In this document: positions 1 through 10,700 of the stretch, piece by piece
Position numbering within the stretch: the first letter of the stretch is position 1
Layout of the letters: the number at the start of each line of letters is the position of its first letter
Origin: Actinomadura sp. DC4
Lineage (GTDB): Bacteria; Actinomycetota; Actinomycetes; Streptosporangiales; Streptosporangiaceae
Reading direction: 5' to 3'
NCBI RefSeq assembly: GCF_030406325.1
Contig: NZ_JAUEQY010000029.1
Coordinates: 62,001 to 126,000, forward strand
DNA: 64,000 nucleotides
The notes under the pieces: model-generated
What the model was told of the DNA's origin: nothing
What the model saw: the letters and a program-made list of their open reading frames with translations, nothing else
Databases searched by the model: none
Made by a program: the position numbers and the translations under genes

Positions 1-1149
1 CTCCGCCTCGTCCGCGAGGCGGCGCGGATCGCCGGCCGCGGGTCGATCGGGGCGCACAGCACCGGCCCGCGCCTGAACCTGGCGATCTGCCTGCTGAACG
101 TACGGCTGTTCACCGAGTCCGAAGACGTCCTGCGCGCCACCGACGAGCAGATCGGCCGGTTGGGACACACCCTGCAGTCCGCCGGCGCCGCGTACGTACG
201 CGCCTACCTGCGGCTGGCCACGGGCCACATGGACGACGCCGCCGCCGAGGCCGAGGCCGGGCTGGAGACCGCCGATGACCTCGGCACCCACACCTTCACC
301 CCCATCGGGATCCTCGTGCTCGCCACCGTGTCGCTGCTACGCGGCGACCTGTCCGCGGCCGCCCGCTACATCCGGCAGTACCAGGCCCACTCCGCCCGTG
401 GCCTGACGTTCCCCGCGGGCTGGGCGACCGCGGCGGTCGCCGAGGCCCGCGGCGGTCCGGGGGAGGCGATGCGCGTACTCCGCACCATCTGCCCCGACGT
501 CGCGATGTGGCGCTGGCACCTCGTGGCCGAGTCCAACCTCGCGGCGTGGGGCACACGCGTCGCACTGGCGTCCGGCGACCGCGCCCAGGCCGAGATGATC
601 GTCGCCACGATGGACCGCATCGCCGGCGACAACCCCGACTTCCCCGTCCTCACCCACGCCGCGGCCCACGCCCGCGGAATTCTCCACCGCAACACCGCCG
701 CGCTCCGTCAGGCCGCCGCAGGGTCCCCCGACCCGTGGGCACGCGCATCCGCCGCCGAGGACCTGGGCGTCCTGCTCGGCGGTGCCTCCAGCGAACCCGA
801 CCACCAAGCGGCCATCGACGGCCTTGACCAAGCGCTCGAAGGATACGAGCAGATCGGCGCGCCCCGCGACGCGGCGCGCGTCCGCGCGCGACTCCGCCGA
901 TTCGGCATCCGGCGACGCCACTGGGCGAGTTCCGAACGTCCCGAGACCGGGTGGGACAGCCTCACCGACACCGAGAACAGCGTCGCCGAACTCGTCGGCG
1001 AAGGACTGACGAACAAACAGGTCGCCGCGCAGATGTTCATCTCGCCCCACACCGTCAAGTTCCACCTCCGACAGGTGTTCCGCAAACTCGACATCGGCTC
1101 ACGCGTCGAACTCGCCCACATCATCACTCGACGGAACGACGCCTCGTGA
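1..1149 (+). CDS. LuxR-family transcriptional regulator, 3' part only
   Basis: The reading frame is open from base 1, so the gene starts upstream of the window; 382 residues are visible. Most of the visible part is an Ala/Leu-rich helical repeat region of the kind found in TPR-like middle domains of large LuxR (LAL-type) regulators. The last 65 residues are a clear LuxR/GerE helix-turn-helix, with the motifs LTDTENSVAELVGEGLTNKQ, VAAQMFISPHTVKFHLRQVF and RKLDIGSRVELA. It is therefore a DNA-binding regulator. An N-terminal ATPase domain is expected from the family but lies outside the window. Whether it controls anything here is unknown: it runs in the same direction as the STAND regulator but is separated from it by IS debris. 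Confidence 0.85.
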   Translation, partial: LRLVREAARIAGRGSIGAHSTGPRLNLAICLLNVRLFTESEDVLRATDEQIGRLGHTLQSAGAAYVRAYLRLATGHMDDAAAEAEAGLETADDLGTHTFTPIGILVLATVSLLRGDLSAAARYIRQYQAHSARGLTFPAGWATAAVAEARGGPGEAMRVLRTICPDVAMWRWHLVAESNLAAWGTRVALASGDRAQAEMIVATMDRIAGDNPDFPVLTHAAAHARGILHRNTAALRQAAAGSPDPWARASAAEDLGVLLGGASSEPDHQAAIDGLDQALEGYEQIGAPRDAARVRARLRRFGIRRRHWASSERPETGWDSLTDTENSVAELVGEGLTNKQVAAQMFISPHTVKFHLRQVFRKLDIGSRVELAHIITRRNDAS

Positions 1150-1323
1150 TCGGTTGGGTCTGTCCGGTTAGCCGTACCGTCCCCTGTTTCCTTGGGTGTG
1201 ATCGGCAGATCATGACCGGCCCGGTGCCAACTCGGCAGGCAGGTGCCTTGATCATTCTGCATGAACGGCGCTGCTCCTCCGTACGGTCCGCCTCGTTTGC
1301 CGGCCCGTGAGGGACTGTACGGC

Positions 1324-1431
1324 TCACCACAACCTGGAGACCCCCTTCGCGAGGTGGAGCAGGGGTTTGTCGCCCTGGCGCGCAAGCTCGACCGCGCGGC
1401 GACGGAACTCCGGAGGGTGTGGTGCGGGCAT
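1324..1431 (-). pseudogene. IS3-family transposase OrfA fragment
   Basis: On the minus strand a 35-codon frame starts at ATG 1431 and reads MPAPHPPEFRRRAVELARQG, then DKPLLHLAKGVSRLW and a stop. This is the typical N-terminus of an IS3-type OrfA (helix-turn-helix transposase). It ends before the rest of the HTH and has no OrfB. The surrounding 1150-1560 interval holds no other gene that I can support, so this is an eroded insertion-sequence scrap between two regulator genes. Confidence 0.6.
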
Positions 1432-1587
1432 GCGGTCGGTGGCGGACATCTCGTGGCACCAGCGGCATCACACGGATTGCGGCCGGCTGACCTTTGGGCT
1501 CAGGCGCTCATGGCCCGTATGCTCGGAGCTGCTTGAGTGGATCACGAGTAGGAGCGCCCCATTTCCCTCTCGCTCAGCTTCGGTGAG

Positions 1588-3822
1588 TTGTTACGCCGGC
1601 ATCGGCACGCGGCACGTCTCACCTTGGAGCAGCTCGCCGAGGCATCCGGGGTCAGTGCCCGGACCTTGTCGGACATGGAGCGTGGACGCAGTAAGGGTCC
1701 CCAGCATCGGACGGTCACCGCTCTGGCGCAGGCGCTCACGCTGGGGGACTCCGACCGCGAGGAGCTCATCGAGTTGGCGCGGGAGGGTCGGCTGAGGGTT
1801 CACTGGACGCCTCCGGCCGATCTGTGTGAGTTGCCGCGGTCCGTTGATGACTTCACCGGCCGTGCCGCCGAGCTGGCCTGGACGAAGGAGTTCGTGCGTG
1901 CCGGCGCTTCGCCGGGTGTCGCCGGTGTGGGCGTCATCAGCGGCTCTGCGGGTCTGGGCAAGACCACGTTCGCCGTTCGCGCCGCCCATGTTCTGCGGCC
2001 GCGTTTTCCGGACGGGGTGTTCTTTCTTGATCTGTTCGGCATGTCCCAGCGGCCCCTCGCCGCCGCCGACGCCTTGCTGTTGCTGCTTCGTGCGCTCGGT
2101 GTCGCGGACCAGCGAATACCCCACGACACTCCCGGGCGTGCCTCCATGTACCGGTCGCTGTTGTGGGACAGGCGTGTTCTGGTGGTGCTGGACAACGCCG
2201 CGTCGGAGGAGCAGGTCCGTCCGCTGTTGCCGGGAGGTGGCGAGGGCAGGGCGCTGGTCACCAGCCGGCGGCTGCTGGCCGGTCTGGAGGGCGTGCGCAG
2301 GCTGAGGCTCGGTCCGTTGCCTCAGCGGGAGGCCGTCGAGCTGCTGACCGGGATTCTGGGAGATCGCAGTGCCCCGGATGGCGGATCGACGCTCATCGAG
2401 CTGACCCGGCCGTGTGGTGGGCTGCCGCTCGCGCTGCGGATCGTCGGAAACCGGCTGGTCAGCCGGCCGGGATGGAGCGCTGCGGACTTCGTGATCCGGT
2501 TGGCGGATGAGGAGCGCCGCCTGGACCAGCTCAGAGCCGGCGATCTCGAGGTCGCGGTCGCGTTCGGTCTGTCTTATGAGCAGCTCGCGGACTCCGCGCG
2601 GCGGGTCTTCCGCCGGCTGGCCCTGGTACCTGGCTGGGACTTCGACGCCGCTTTGGCCGCAGTACTCGGTGAGAGCTCGATCGGGGACGCCTGGGATGCC
2701 TTGGACGAACTCGTCGACCTGGGCTTGCTGCAGGACAGCACGTCGGGTCGTTACCGTTTCCATGACCTGGTCCGGCTTTTTGCCCGCGACAGGCTTCAAG
2801 AAGAGGACACCGCGGCCGAGCGTGACGCGATCACGGTGACGATGACGTCGTGGCTGCTGCGGACGGCCACGACCGCCGGGCGCTGGTTCGAGCCGGCGTA
2901 CGGCCGTCCCGACCGGCCGGAGGCCGATCCGGCCGGTCTGTCCTCCCTGGAAGACGCCGAGCACTGGCTGCGTGTGAACGCGGAGAACTGGCTGGGCGCA
3001 CTGCGGTACGCGGCGAGCAGCGGCGACGACTCTCTCGTCCTGGATTGCGCCGAGTCGATGCACTGGTTCTCCGACCGGTGGATGCACGGCCCGCATTGGC
3101 GCGAGGTCTTCACTCTTGGAGCCGAAGCCGCCGCCGCCCTCGGTGACCTGGCACAGCAGGCCACTCAACTGAACTATCTGGCCTGGGTTCATTCCGTGCC
3201 TCCCGACAACCCGGACGCGATACTGCGGTACGCGGCTGAGGCGTTGGACCTGGCCACCCGAAGTGGCGCAAGGACGCAGATCGCCTGGGCGTATGAGTAC
3301 GCAGGACGTGCGCTGGCACCGCTCCGACGGTTCGACGAAGCCGTTGTGTCGATATCTCGGGCGGCGGAGATGTTCAAGGCCGACGGTGACGCCGACGCGT
3401 ACTGCCAGTGTCTCCAAAACCTCGCTTGCTGCTTTCGTGACGACGGCCGCATCGAGGAAGCGCTGGAGCGTTTCCGCGAAGCGTGTGACCTGGCGAGCGA
3501 CGAAGGGTCCGGGATGACACCGAGCATCGCGACGCTTTCCCGGCCGCACACGCTGGTCCGTATCGGCGAGTGCCTGCGGTTGCTCGGTCGCGGGGACGAA
3601 GCGATCGCCGCACTCACCGAGGGCATCTCCCTCATGGAGCGACTTCAGCTCTCCCACGCCATGTACGCCGGCGCCCTGGAATCGCTCGCGGCCGTATTCG
3701 CCGACCACGATCGGGTCGAGGAGAGTCGTACGGCCTACGCACGCGCGGCCGAGGTGTTCGAGGCGATCGGTGACACCGAGGCGAGCCATCGCTGCCGGGA
3801 CCTGGCGGCCGCTGCCCGCTGA
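1588..3822 (+). CDS. XRE-type HTH / NB-ARC (STAND) / TPR transcriptional regulator
   Basis: From TTG 1588 the product has 744 residues. Residues 1-60 form an XRE helix-turn-helix (LTLEQLAEASGVSARTLSDM). An NB-ARC-like ATPase follows, with Walker A GSAGLGKTTF near residue 113 and Walker B RRVLVVLDNA near 193. The C-terminal half is TPR-like helical repeats (about 480-744). This is the architecture of STAND regulators in actinomycetes, which often act in secondary metabolism. The TTG has no good ribosome-binding site. A GGAG six bases ahead of ATT 1561 would give an N-terminus of SLSFGELLRRHR, which matches the family better, so the true start may be 1561. Codon 1591-1593 is TTA, the rare bldA-dependent Leu codon, so translation may be developmentally controlled. 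Its targets cannot be read from the sequence. Confidence 0.85.
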   Translation: MLRRHRHAARLTLEQLAEASGVSARTLSDMERGRSKGPQHRTVTALAQALTLGDSDREELIELAREGRLRVHWTPPADLCELPRSVDDFTGRAAELAWTKEFVRAGASPGVAGVGVISGSAGLGKTTFAVRAAHVLRPRFPDGVFFLDLFGMSQRPLAAADALLLLLRALGVADQRIPHDTPGRASMYRSLLWDRRVLVVLDNAASEEQVRPLLPGGGEGRALVTSRRLLAGLEGVRRLRLGPLPQREAVELLTGILGDRSAPDGGSTLIELTRPCGGLPLALRIVGNRLVSRPGWSAADFVIRLADEERRLDQLRAGDLEVAVAFGLSYEQLADSARRVFRRLALVPGWDFDAALAAVLGESSIGDAWDALDELVDLGLLQDSTSGRYRFHDLVRLFARDRLQEEDTAAERDAITVTMTSWLLRTATTAGRWFEPAYGRPDRPEADPAGLSSLEDAEHWLRVNAENWLGALRYAASSGDDSLVLDCAESMHWFSDRWMHGPHWREVFTLGAEAAAALGDLAQQATQLNYLAWVHSVPPDNPDAILRYAAEALDLATRSGARTQIAWAYEYAGRALAPLRRFDEAVVSISRAAEMFKADGDADAYCQCLQNLACCFRDDGRIEEALERFREACDLASDEGSGMTPSIATLSRPHTLVRIGECLRLLGRGDEAIAALTEGISLMERLQLSHAMYAGALESLAAVFADHDRVEESRTAYARAAEVFEAIGDTEASHRCRDLAAAAR

Positions 3823-3862
3823 CCAGCCGAAGACCGCCTGATCGCGGAAACTGGTTCGGCCG

Positions 3863-3926
3863 TTCCACGCGACTTGAATTGAGCGCATCAGACCGGCATG
3901 TCCAGGCAGCTCAAGAACGACCATGA
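3863..3926. repeat. Imperfect direct repeat, copy 1
   Basis: This stretch of about 64 bp, beginning TTCCACGCGA and ending ATCATGA/CCATGA, recurs in the same orientation at 4670-4731 with roughly 80-85% identity by eye. The two copies flank the ISL3-type transposase remnant. Direct rather than inverted orientation argues against simple IS termini. They could be ends of two nested insertions or a duplicated target or regulatory segment. Confidence 0.6.
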
Positions 3927-3960
3927 GACCTGGCTCGGGCCGTGCGGAAGCGCCACAGGT

Positions 3961-4490
3961 AGCGCCGTACCTGCCGTGCTCCCCCGGCATAGCCGCCTCC
4001 CGGTCCCGGCAGATGACCTGTGGGAGGGGACCTTCAGCGAGCCATGCCGCCAGGGCGTCACCATCACGGCCGTCGATGAGATCGATGGGCCTGCGTGTTT
4101 CCAGATCAACCATGACGGTGCCGTACCGGTGTCCCCGGCGGATGGCGAAATCATCGATACCCAGGCTCCGCACCCGCCCGGCCGGCTCATCAGGGATCGC
4201 CCTGACCAGACGCAACAGCGTGTCCCGGCCGACACCGATACCCAGCCCGGCCGCCGGCCGGACCCCGGCCCGTCCTGCCAACGCCAACCCGATCGAGGTC
4301 AGTACCCGCTGAAGAGGCAGCGTGTGACGGGCATAGGGCCGCGTCAACTCCGTGATCTGCTCGGCGAACGTCGTAGCCGCACAGGCGGCGTTCACATACC
4401 GGAACCGGCGGACCACCAAAACGATGACCAGGCATGCCGCCGGCCACCACCCACACGAGCGAACGATCCACCCCCGGGCACTCCGCCAGC
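3961..4490 (-). pseudogene. ISL3-family transposase remnant
   Basis: The minus strand encodes a recognisable ISL3-type catalytic core: TTFAEQITELTRPYARHT, GLALAGRAGVRPAAGLGIGV, LGIDDFAIRRGHRYGTVMVD and QVICRDRE. The first two acidic catalytic positions (in LGIDDFA and VICRDRE) are present. The frame then runs into unrelated sequence, so the C-terminal third with the last catalytic Glu is missing. The N-terminal Cys/His part is scrambled as if frameshifted. It is a dead element lying between the STAND regulator and the giant gene. The rest of 3823-4783 holds only the flanking direct repeats. Confidence 0.7.
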
Positions 4491-4669
4491 CTGTGGAGAG
4501 GACTCGGCAGGCCCGCGTTTCAAGTAGACGTTCGTACCCGAGGCCGGACCGTTCGGAAGTCATTAGGGGAAGCGCAGGGAGCACGAACCGCGGGAGCCGG
4601 TCCTGTCTGAACCTGCCGATGACCGTCTCATCACGAAACTCTGCGTGTGGTTCTGCGTGGTCTGGCTTC

Positions 4670-4731
4670 TTCCACGCGATTTGAATGAGCGCATCGACCG
4701 GTGTGTCCATGCAGCTCAGGAGCGATCATGA
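4670..4731. repeat. Imperfect direct repeat, copy 2
   Basis: Second copy of the repeat at 3863-3926, in the same orientation. It ends only about 50 bp before the ATG of the giant toxin-like gene, so whatever moved it here may also have set that gene's promoter context. Confidence 0.6.
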
Positions 4732-4783
4732 CGGCCATCAGGGGCATTGTGTTCGGCGGCGTTTCCGGGTGGGTGCTGATCTG

Positions 4784-7700
4784 ATGGCGCTGGATGTGCC
4801 TGAGGGCGTGCGGGGGCTGTTTCTGGTTCTGACCGGTGAGAAGTGGCCGTCCGTTGATGAGGACGCGTTGCGGGCGGCTGGTCACGCCTGGGGTACCGCT
4901 GGCGATCGCCTGAAAGATGAGGCGGGCCCGTATCTGCTGAGTGTGGTGCAGGACATTCGGGAGAATTTCACGGGCAAGTCGGCGATCAAGTTCGCCGAGG
5001 TGATGGGTCCGTATGTGGCGGATCCGCCGTATTACATTCCGGCGGCGGCGGAGCAGTTCGCGGAGTTGGAGAAGTTCCTGCTGGATGCTTCGACGCAGGT
5101 GGAGTACGTCAAGATCATCTCGATCAACGAAGTGGTCTTGCTGATCGCGCAGATCGCGTGGGCGATCGCGATGGCGGTCCGGACGGCGGGGGCCAGCATG
5201 ATCTGGCTCGCGGCTCGTTTCGCGATCGTGCGGTTCTTGCTGTCGACGTTGTGGGGGCGGCTGATTCTGCAGTTCGCGCTCGCGCAGTTGTTCGGGATCG
5301 GGTTCCAGGTGGCGCTGGATGTGCTGGTCCAGGCGGTCCAGTTCGCGAAGGGCACCCGTACCAAGTGGGATGCCAAGTCCACGTTGAGCGCGGTGGAGGT
5401 CGGCGCGGTGGGCGGGGCGCTGGCGTTGCCGTTCGCGGCGATCAGCCATGCGCTCGCCCACAAGCTGACCGGGGTGCTGTCGAAGGTCATGGGGCAGAAG
5501 GTCAATCTCGCCACGTTGTCGCCGGTGGCGATCCGGGCGGTGAACGAGGCCGCGGAGAACCTGGGGCACACGCCGGTCTCGACCCTGACCAAGACCGCCA
5601 CCAGGAACGTCGCCAAGGACATCACCGATGGAGTGTTCAGGGCGGCGGACAAGCCGTTGCGGGTCCGGCTGACCGAGATCGGCGTCCCGGCGGTGATCGA
5701 GATGGTCGAGGAGGGCCTGCACGAGGTCATCACCGAAGGCATCGTGATGGCCGCCAACGGTCAGGGCTTCAAGTTCAACCCCTACTCCTTCACCTCCGGC
5801 ATGGCCGGCAATGTAGCCACCAAACTCGGTGACGGCATCGGCACGAGCCTGGCCGGCGCACCCAAGGCACACGGCTACACCCGTCTGCCCGACGAAACGA
5901 ACACCACGGACGAAGCAGGCGATACGGGCGACTTGGACAGCGAGAAGCAGCCGCTGCTCCTCGGCTCGAGCGGCCCCGGCTCGACATCCTTCTCCGACAC
6001 CACGAAATTGGTCGACGACCTCAGCGAGAACAAGCCCGGCGATGAGGAGTCGTTCCTTTCCCGGCCGCCGAGCCGAAGCTCCAGCTCCACCTTGTCGGAG
6101 GATGAAACCCAGACCGACGGCGGGAGCACGACGTCGACGTCCCCACCCGTTCCGGCCATCCCGGCCATGGGCGGGAGGAGGTCGGCCGCTGAGTCCGCCG
6201 CGCCGGTCCCATCGGAGAACGGAACTGGTTCCAACCGGACCGTATCCTCCACCACCGAGCCATCAACCGATCCCTCGACCACCAAGCCCTCCACCACCGT
6301 GTCCTCCACCTCGATGCCCTCCTCGAGTGGCAAGTCGAACACGGATCTCCCAACATCGGAACCGACACCGGCTCGGCCGGATGACCGGGGCACCGGCAAG
6401 CGGACCGAGCGGGCCGGGTCGGTCACGAGGGCGACTGCGGGGCAGGTGACCGAGGGCACCGGCACCACCCGGCCCGGCGCCTCCGGGAACGGCAATGGCA
6501 ACGGGAACGGCACATCGGCCACCAGGCCTGCGACCCAGACCCCGGCCACACGGGGTGCCGGGAACCGGACGAGTGGGGAGTCCACCACCTCCGACAGCCC
6601 GGTCCGTGAGGGCACCCGGTCCGCCACACCCACCCCAGGTACCACCTCCAACAGCACGAAGCAGACGGAGCCCGAGGTCACCGAACAGGCCGTTTCGGGC
6701 GCGAACAACACCGGGAGCCAGACAACCGCGGATCCGGGCGCCCAGACCACCCCGGCCACCAGACCACCCGGCCACAACGCCGCCGAGAACAGACAGGAGG
6801 ATAAGAGCCCGTTCCGCAACGGGACCGCAGCCGAGATCACGGCCGCCAGAGCGTCCGCAGAGTCCCTCGCGGTCCTGCCGGAGAGCCTGACCAGCACCGC
6901 TGCCACCGTTGACGCCCAGAACCTGGCCGAACTGACCATAGACTCGCTGCCCCTCGCCGAGCGGCTCGTCGTGATCGGGCCCGCCGAGGTGGGCCAGGTC
7001 AAGGCCGCCGTCGAGCGACTCGGCATCGAGGTGGTCGCGCTGGTCGACCGTAGGCAGATCGGCGCCGGCCAGCCCGGCCGCGTCCAGTGGATGGCTTTCC
7101 CGCCCGCGGGCCGCCGGGCGCGTCGCCGGCCCGAGCCGGTGGCCGTGCTCCAGGGCCAGGTCACACCGGTGTCGCTGGCTGGTGATCGGCTGCCGACACG
7201 GACGGCGGTGAAGGAGGCCGCTGACAAGGCCGCAGCGGCGGCGAAGAAGGTCGAAGATGCTCGCGGGGAGAGGCCGGGCCCCTGGGCCGGCGAAGAGTGG
7301 GGGCAGTACTGCCTGGCCATGGTCGAGGAGTTGGCCGGCCGGTTGTTCCCGGGCGGGATCCGTACCGGGCAGGTACGTGATGATGGTCTTGTCGGTGCCG
7401 GTGCGGGAGGCACCCGTCGGTATCTGGGAGTGCCGGCCACGATGTGGGCGGCGGTCAGTGACTGGAACACCCTGGTCGAGGAGGTGACCGCGGCCGAGGT
7501 GGGCGCGGCCGCGTTCGTGGTGCTCGGCCGGCCCAGCGAGATCGGCCACGCGGTGGTGTTGACCCGCACCAGCGATCAGGGTGTCGTCTTGGTCGACCCG
7601 ACCACCCCCGGCGAGCACACCATCAGCCCGGTCACCGCCATCCGCCCACCGCAGGGCACCGGCCACGGGCCCACCATCGGGGAGGCGCTCCAGAAGCACG

Positions 7701-10700
7701 GTCGCGGTCTGGAGTCGGTGGCCGAGACCCGCGCACTGATCATCACCCCCCACGGCCAGGCCCTCACCCCCACCCCAACCTTCACTCCCTTCGCACGGGC
7801 TCTCACCGACCCCACCCACCCCTACACCGGCGCCCCCAGAGAACGGAGGGCGGACACCTGGAAAGCACCCGACCCCCCGACGTCCGACGAGACGCCGACC
7901 GAGGACACCTGGATTGCGCCCCAAGCTCCTGCGTCCGGCGGCCGGCGGCCCACCGACGATCGGCTGAGGGAGTTCGCTGCCCGGGCGCACCGAGAGGGCG
8001 TGATGAGAGGCGACGTCTTCGGGAGGCGTCTTGCCGATGCCGGTTGGACGGACCTGGGTAACGGGCGCGACAGGGCTTGGGCGGCGTGGAACGCCGTTAA
8101 GCCGGACGCCCATCCGTCGACTAATCCCACCGACGATCAACTGAGGGAGTTCGCCGCCGAGGCACGCCAGAATGGTGTCACCAGAGGCGATGTCTTCGGG
8201 GAGCGTCTTGCCGATGCCGGTTGGACGCACCTGGGTAAGGGGCGCGGCAGGGCTGGGGCGGCGTGGAAGGCCGTCAAGACGCGGACCGTCCGATCGGAGC
8301 TCCCCGCGCGGGTGACCTGGCCCCCCCAGCCCGGCGAAACGTCCGCCGACCACCAGCAGCACGACCTCGGTGTTGAGGATGTCGGGGAAGGCGAGCGGGG
8401 CGACGTCATCAGGCCGGATAGGTCACCATCGCCTCCGGGACCGGCAGCGGGACAGCAGGCGATGCCCTCCTCCCCGCAGGAGTTGCTGACGCTGGAGCTG
8501 GAACAGCGTGGTCGGCGGATGGTGAGGATGCCCGGGGATGGGGATTGCTTCTTCTCCTCGCTGTTGTTCACGGCGGGACATGTCTTGCCGCAGAACATGA
8601 CAAACCAGGTAGAGATACGCCGATACCTGGCCGCTCAGCTGCGAGTCAGGACGGACCTGCAGAATATGGTGGCTCCCCTGGTCCGGCGATTCCTCGCTGA
8701 AGAACGCGCCGAAACATTCGCCGATCAACACGGGCTCGACCTCGCGCGGCTTAGCCGCGATGAACGCGAAGGCCTGATCATCTCGGCCAACAGGGAGGTC
8801 AACCAGGACGATTGGGAGTGGTTCGCCGGGGAGATCGAAACACCGCAATGGTGGCGCAACATCGGCGGTGACATCACCCCGCTCCTGGCGGCCAGGCTGT
8901 TCGACCTGCGCATCGACGTTGTCAACGTCGGGAGGGACAACGTCCGAGTGGTCCCGGTCGGGGATGGGCCACACCGAATAACACTGGTCCGCGCCGGCTA
9001 CCACTGGGACGCCACCGTCGATCCCACCGCCGCCACCCGCCACGAGCCAGAGCGGGCGCCAACGCCGCCGTGGCGGCAACGGAGGCCAGGGCGGGCGCCA
9101 ACGCCGCCAGGGCGCGTGCCAACGCCGCTAGGGCGGGTGCAACGGCGGTCAGAACGGGCGCCAACGCCATCATGGTGGAAGCAGCCGCGGTCAGAGCGGG
9201 TGCCGGCGCGGCAGTGGCCGGTGCCACCGCCGTCGGCGGCGGGAGTCCGGCCCCCAGGTCCTCTTCCCTCCTTCGGCAGCATGTTCGGAGGTGTGCCGGA
9301 GCCAGGGCACGCCCGGACCGCCGACTCCTACGGGGTCCAGCTGGTCTCCGGAGAACGCAGCCTGCTCGACGCGGTTCTGGACTCGGCAGCGCTGACGGGG
9401 ATTGACGTATCGCTGATGCGGGAGACAGCCGAAAACAGACTTGGCCGGCGTCAGGACCTGCTCGATGATCCCGAGCAGGTCGCGTCCGTCTTGCCGCTGA
9501 GGATCGTGGTCATCACCCCCGGCGGACAGACCACGATCCATGGCGAGGAAGGACTCTCGCGTGTGGTCATCGCCCGATCCCGCTCAGGGTGGTATCTGCC
9601 CACGCGACCCGCAGATGACCGGCCCTTCTCACGAACATCGGGCGATCCCGGCCCGTCAAGGTTCGTGGGCGCGGCGGACATGGTGCCGGGTGAAGAGAAC
9701 CGGGGCCTGGCGTGGTGGCATCCGGCGGGTGATGTCGGTGAGGTGTTCGCGGAGCGGTATGGCTGGGTGGCGACGGTCAACGAGGGTGACGGGAGCCGGA
9801 CGCGGACGGCACCGCCGGACAGCGGTTTGCTGTTGAACTGCCTGCTGACCGCGATCGCCACCCACATGGGCGTCGTCGAGCCGGACAAGGAGTTCACCGC
9901 GCCCGCCTATTCAGAGAATTTGCCTCGTACGGGTCTGCCGATCAAGGATCTGGTCGCCTACGGTAACGACTCGCGTGGTCCTGTCCCCGATGCCACCCCG
10001 CCGCGAGTGTTGAGGCGGGCGGGCGTCGCCGACATCGTCGTGGCGGTCGATGCGGCAGGCCCCGGTGCGCACGGCTTCGTCGTCGTCAACTCTGCGGGCG
10101 GTGCCCGGGGGCACGTCTTCAACGTCGTACGTGATGCCGACGGTGTCATCTTCCTCGACGGGCAGACCGGCCGGCCGGCGGTGCTACCCGACAGCGACGC
10201 CATGGTGTTGTTCATGCCGGTCGGCGCGGTCGAGATCCCCGAGTCCGGCTCACCGGTCGACGCGGACACCACCGGCCATGTCGGAGGTCCGGTCGAATCG
10301 CAGGCCGGCGTGGGCGGCCAGCACAGCGACGAGGGATTCTCGCCGTCCAAGGTGGCGCTCAACACGATCGCGTACAGCATCGGCGGTGGCATGGTCACCC
10401 TGCAGGGCGCGACGATCGAACTTTCCGCGATGTCCTTTCTGCCGATCAGCAAGGACATCCGTCTGGAGGTCGTCGAGCCGGAGGCGCCGGTTCCGTCTGC
10501 CGACGGCGACGGGAGGACAACGCCCGCCGTCGAACAGAGCGTCGCCTCGACCACGCCGCCCCAGACGGCCCACCGCGAGGACCCGGCGACGCCCCAGGAC
10601 TCACCGACGGCCACACCGGCCGAAGGCTCGGACTCGCCGTCGAACGCAGACCGACCGTCAAGCACCGGCAGCGTCAAGACCACCGAGATCCCGGAGCCCA

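Noticed and set aside
1591..4710. Long minus-strand open frame of over 1,000 codons
   Set aside because: Only the part at about 3961-4490 resembles a protein (ISL3 transposase). The remainder is antisense to the STAND regulator and is open only because of high-GC codon bias.
4685..4783. Upstream extension of the giant gene
   Set aside because: These 33 codons overlap the direct repeat and read as unrelated basic sequence. The family-typical N-terminus begins at ATG 4784.
5875..8362. Large antisense frames under the giant gene
   Set aside because: They are composition shadows. The plus strand encodes continuous recognisable domains here.
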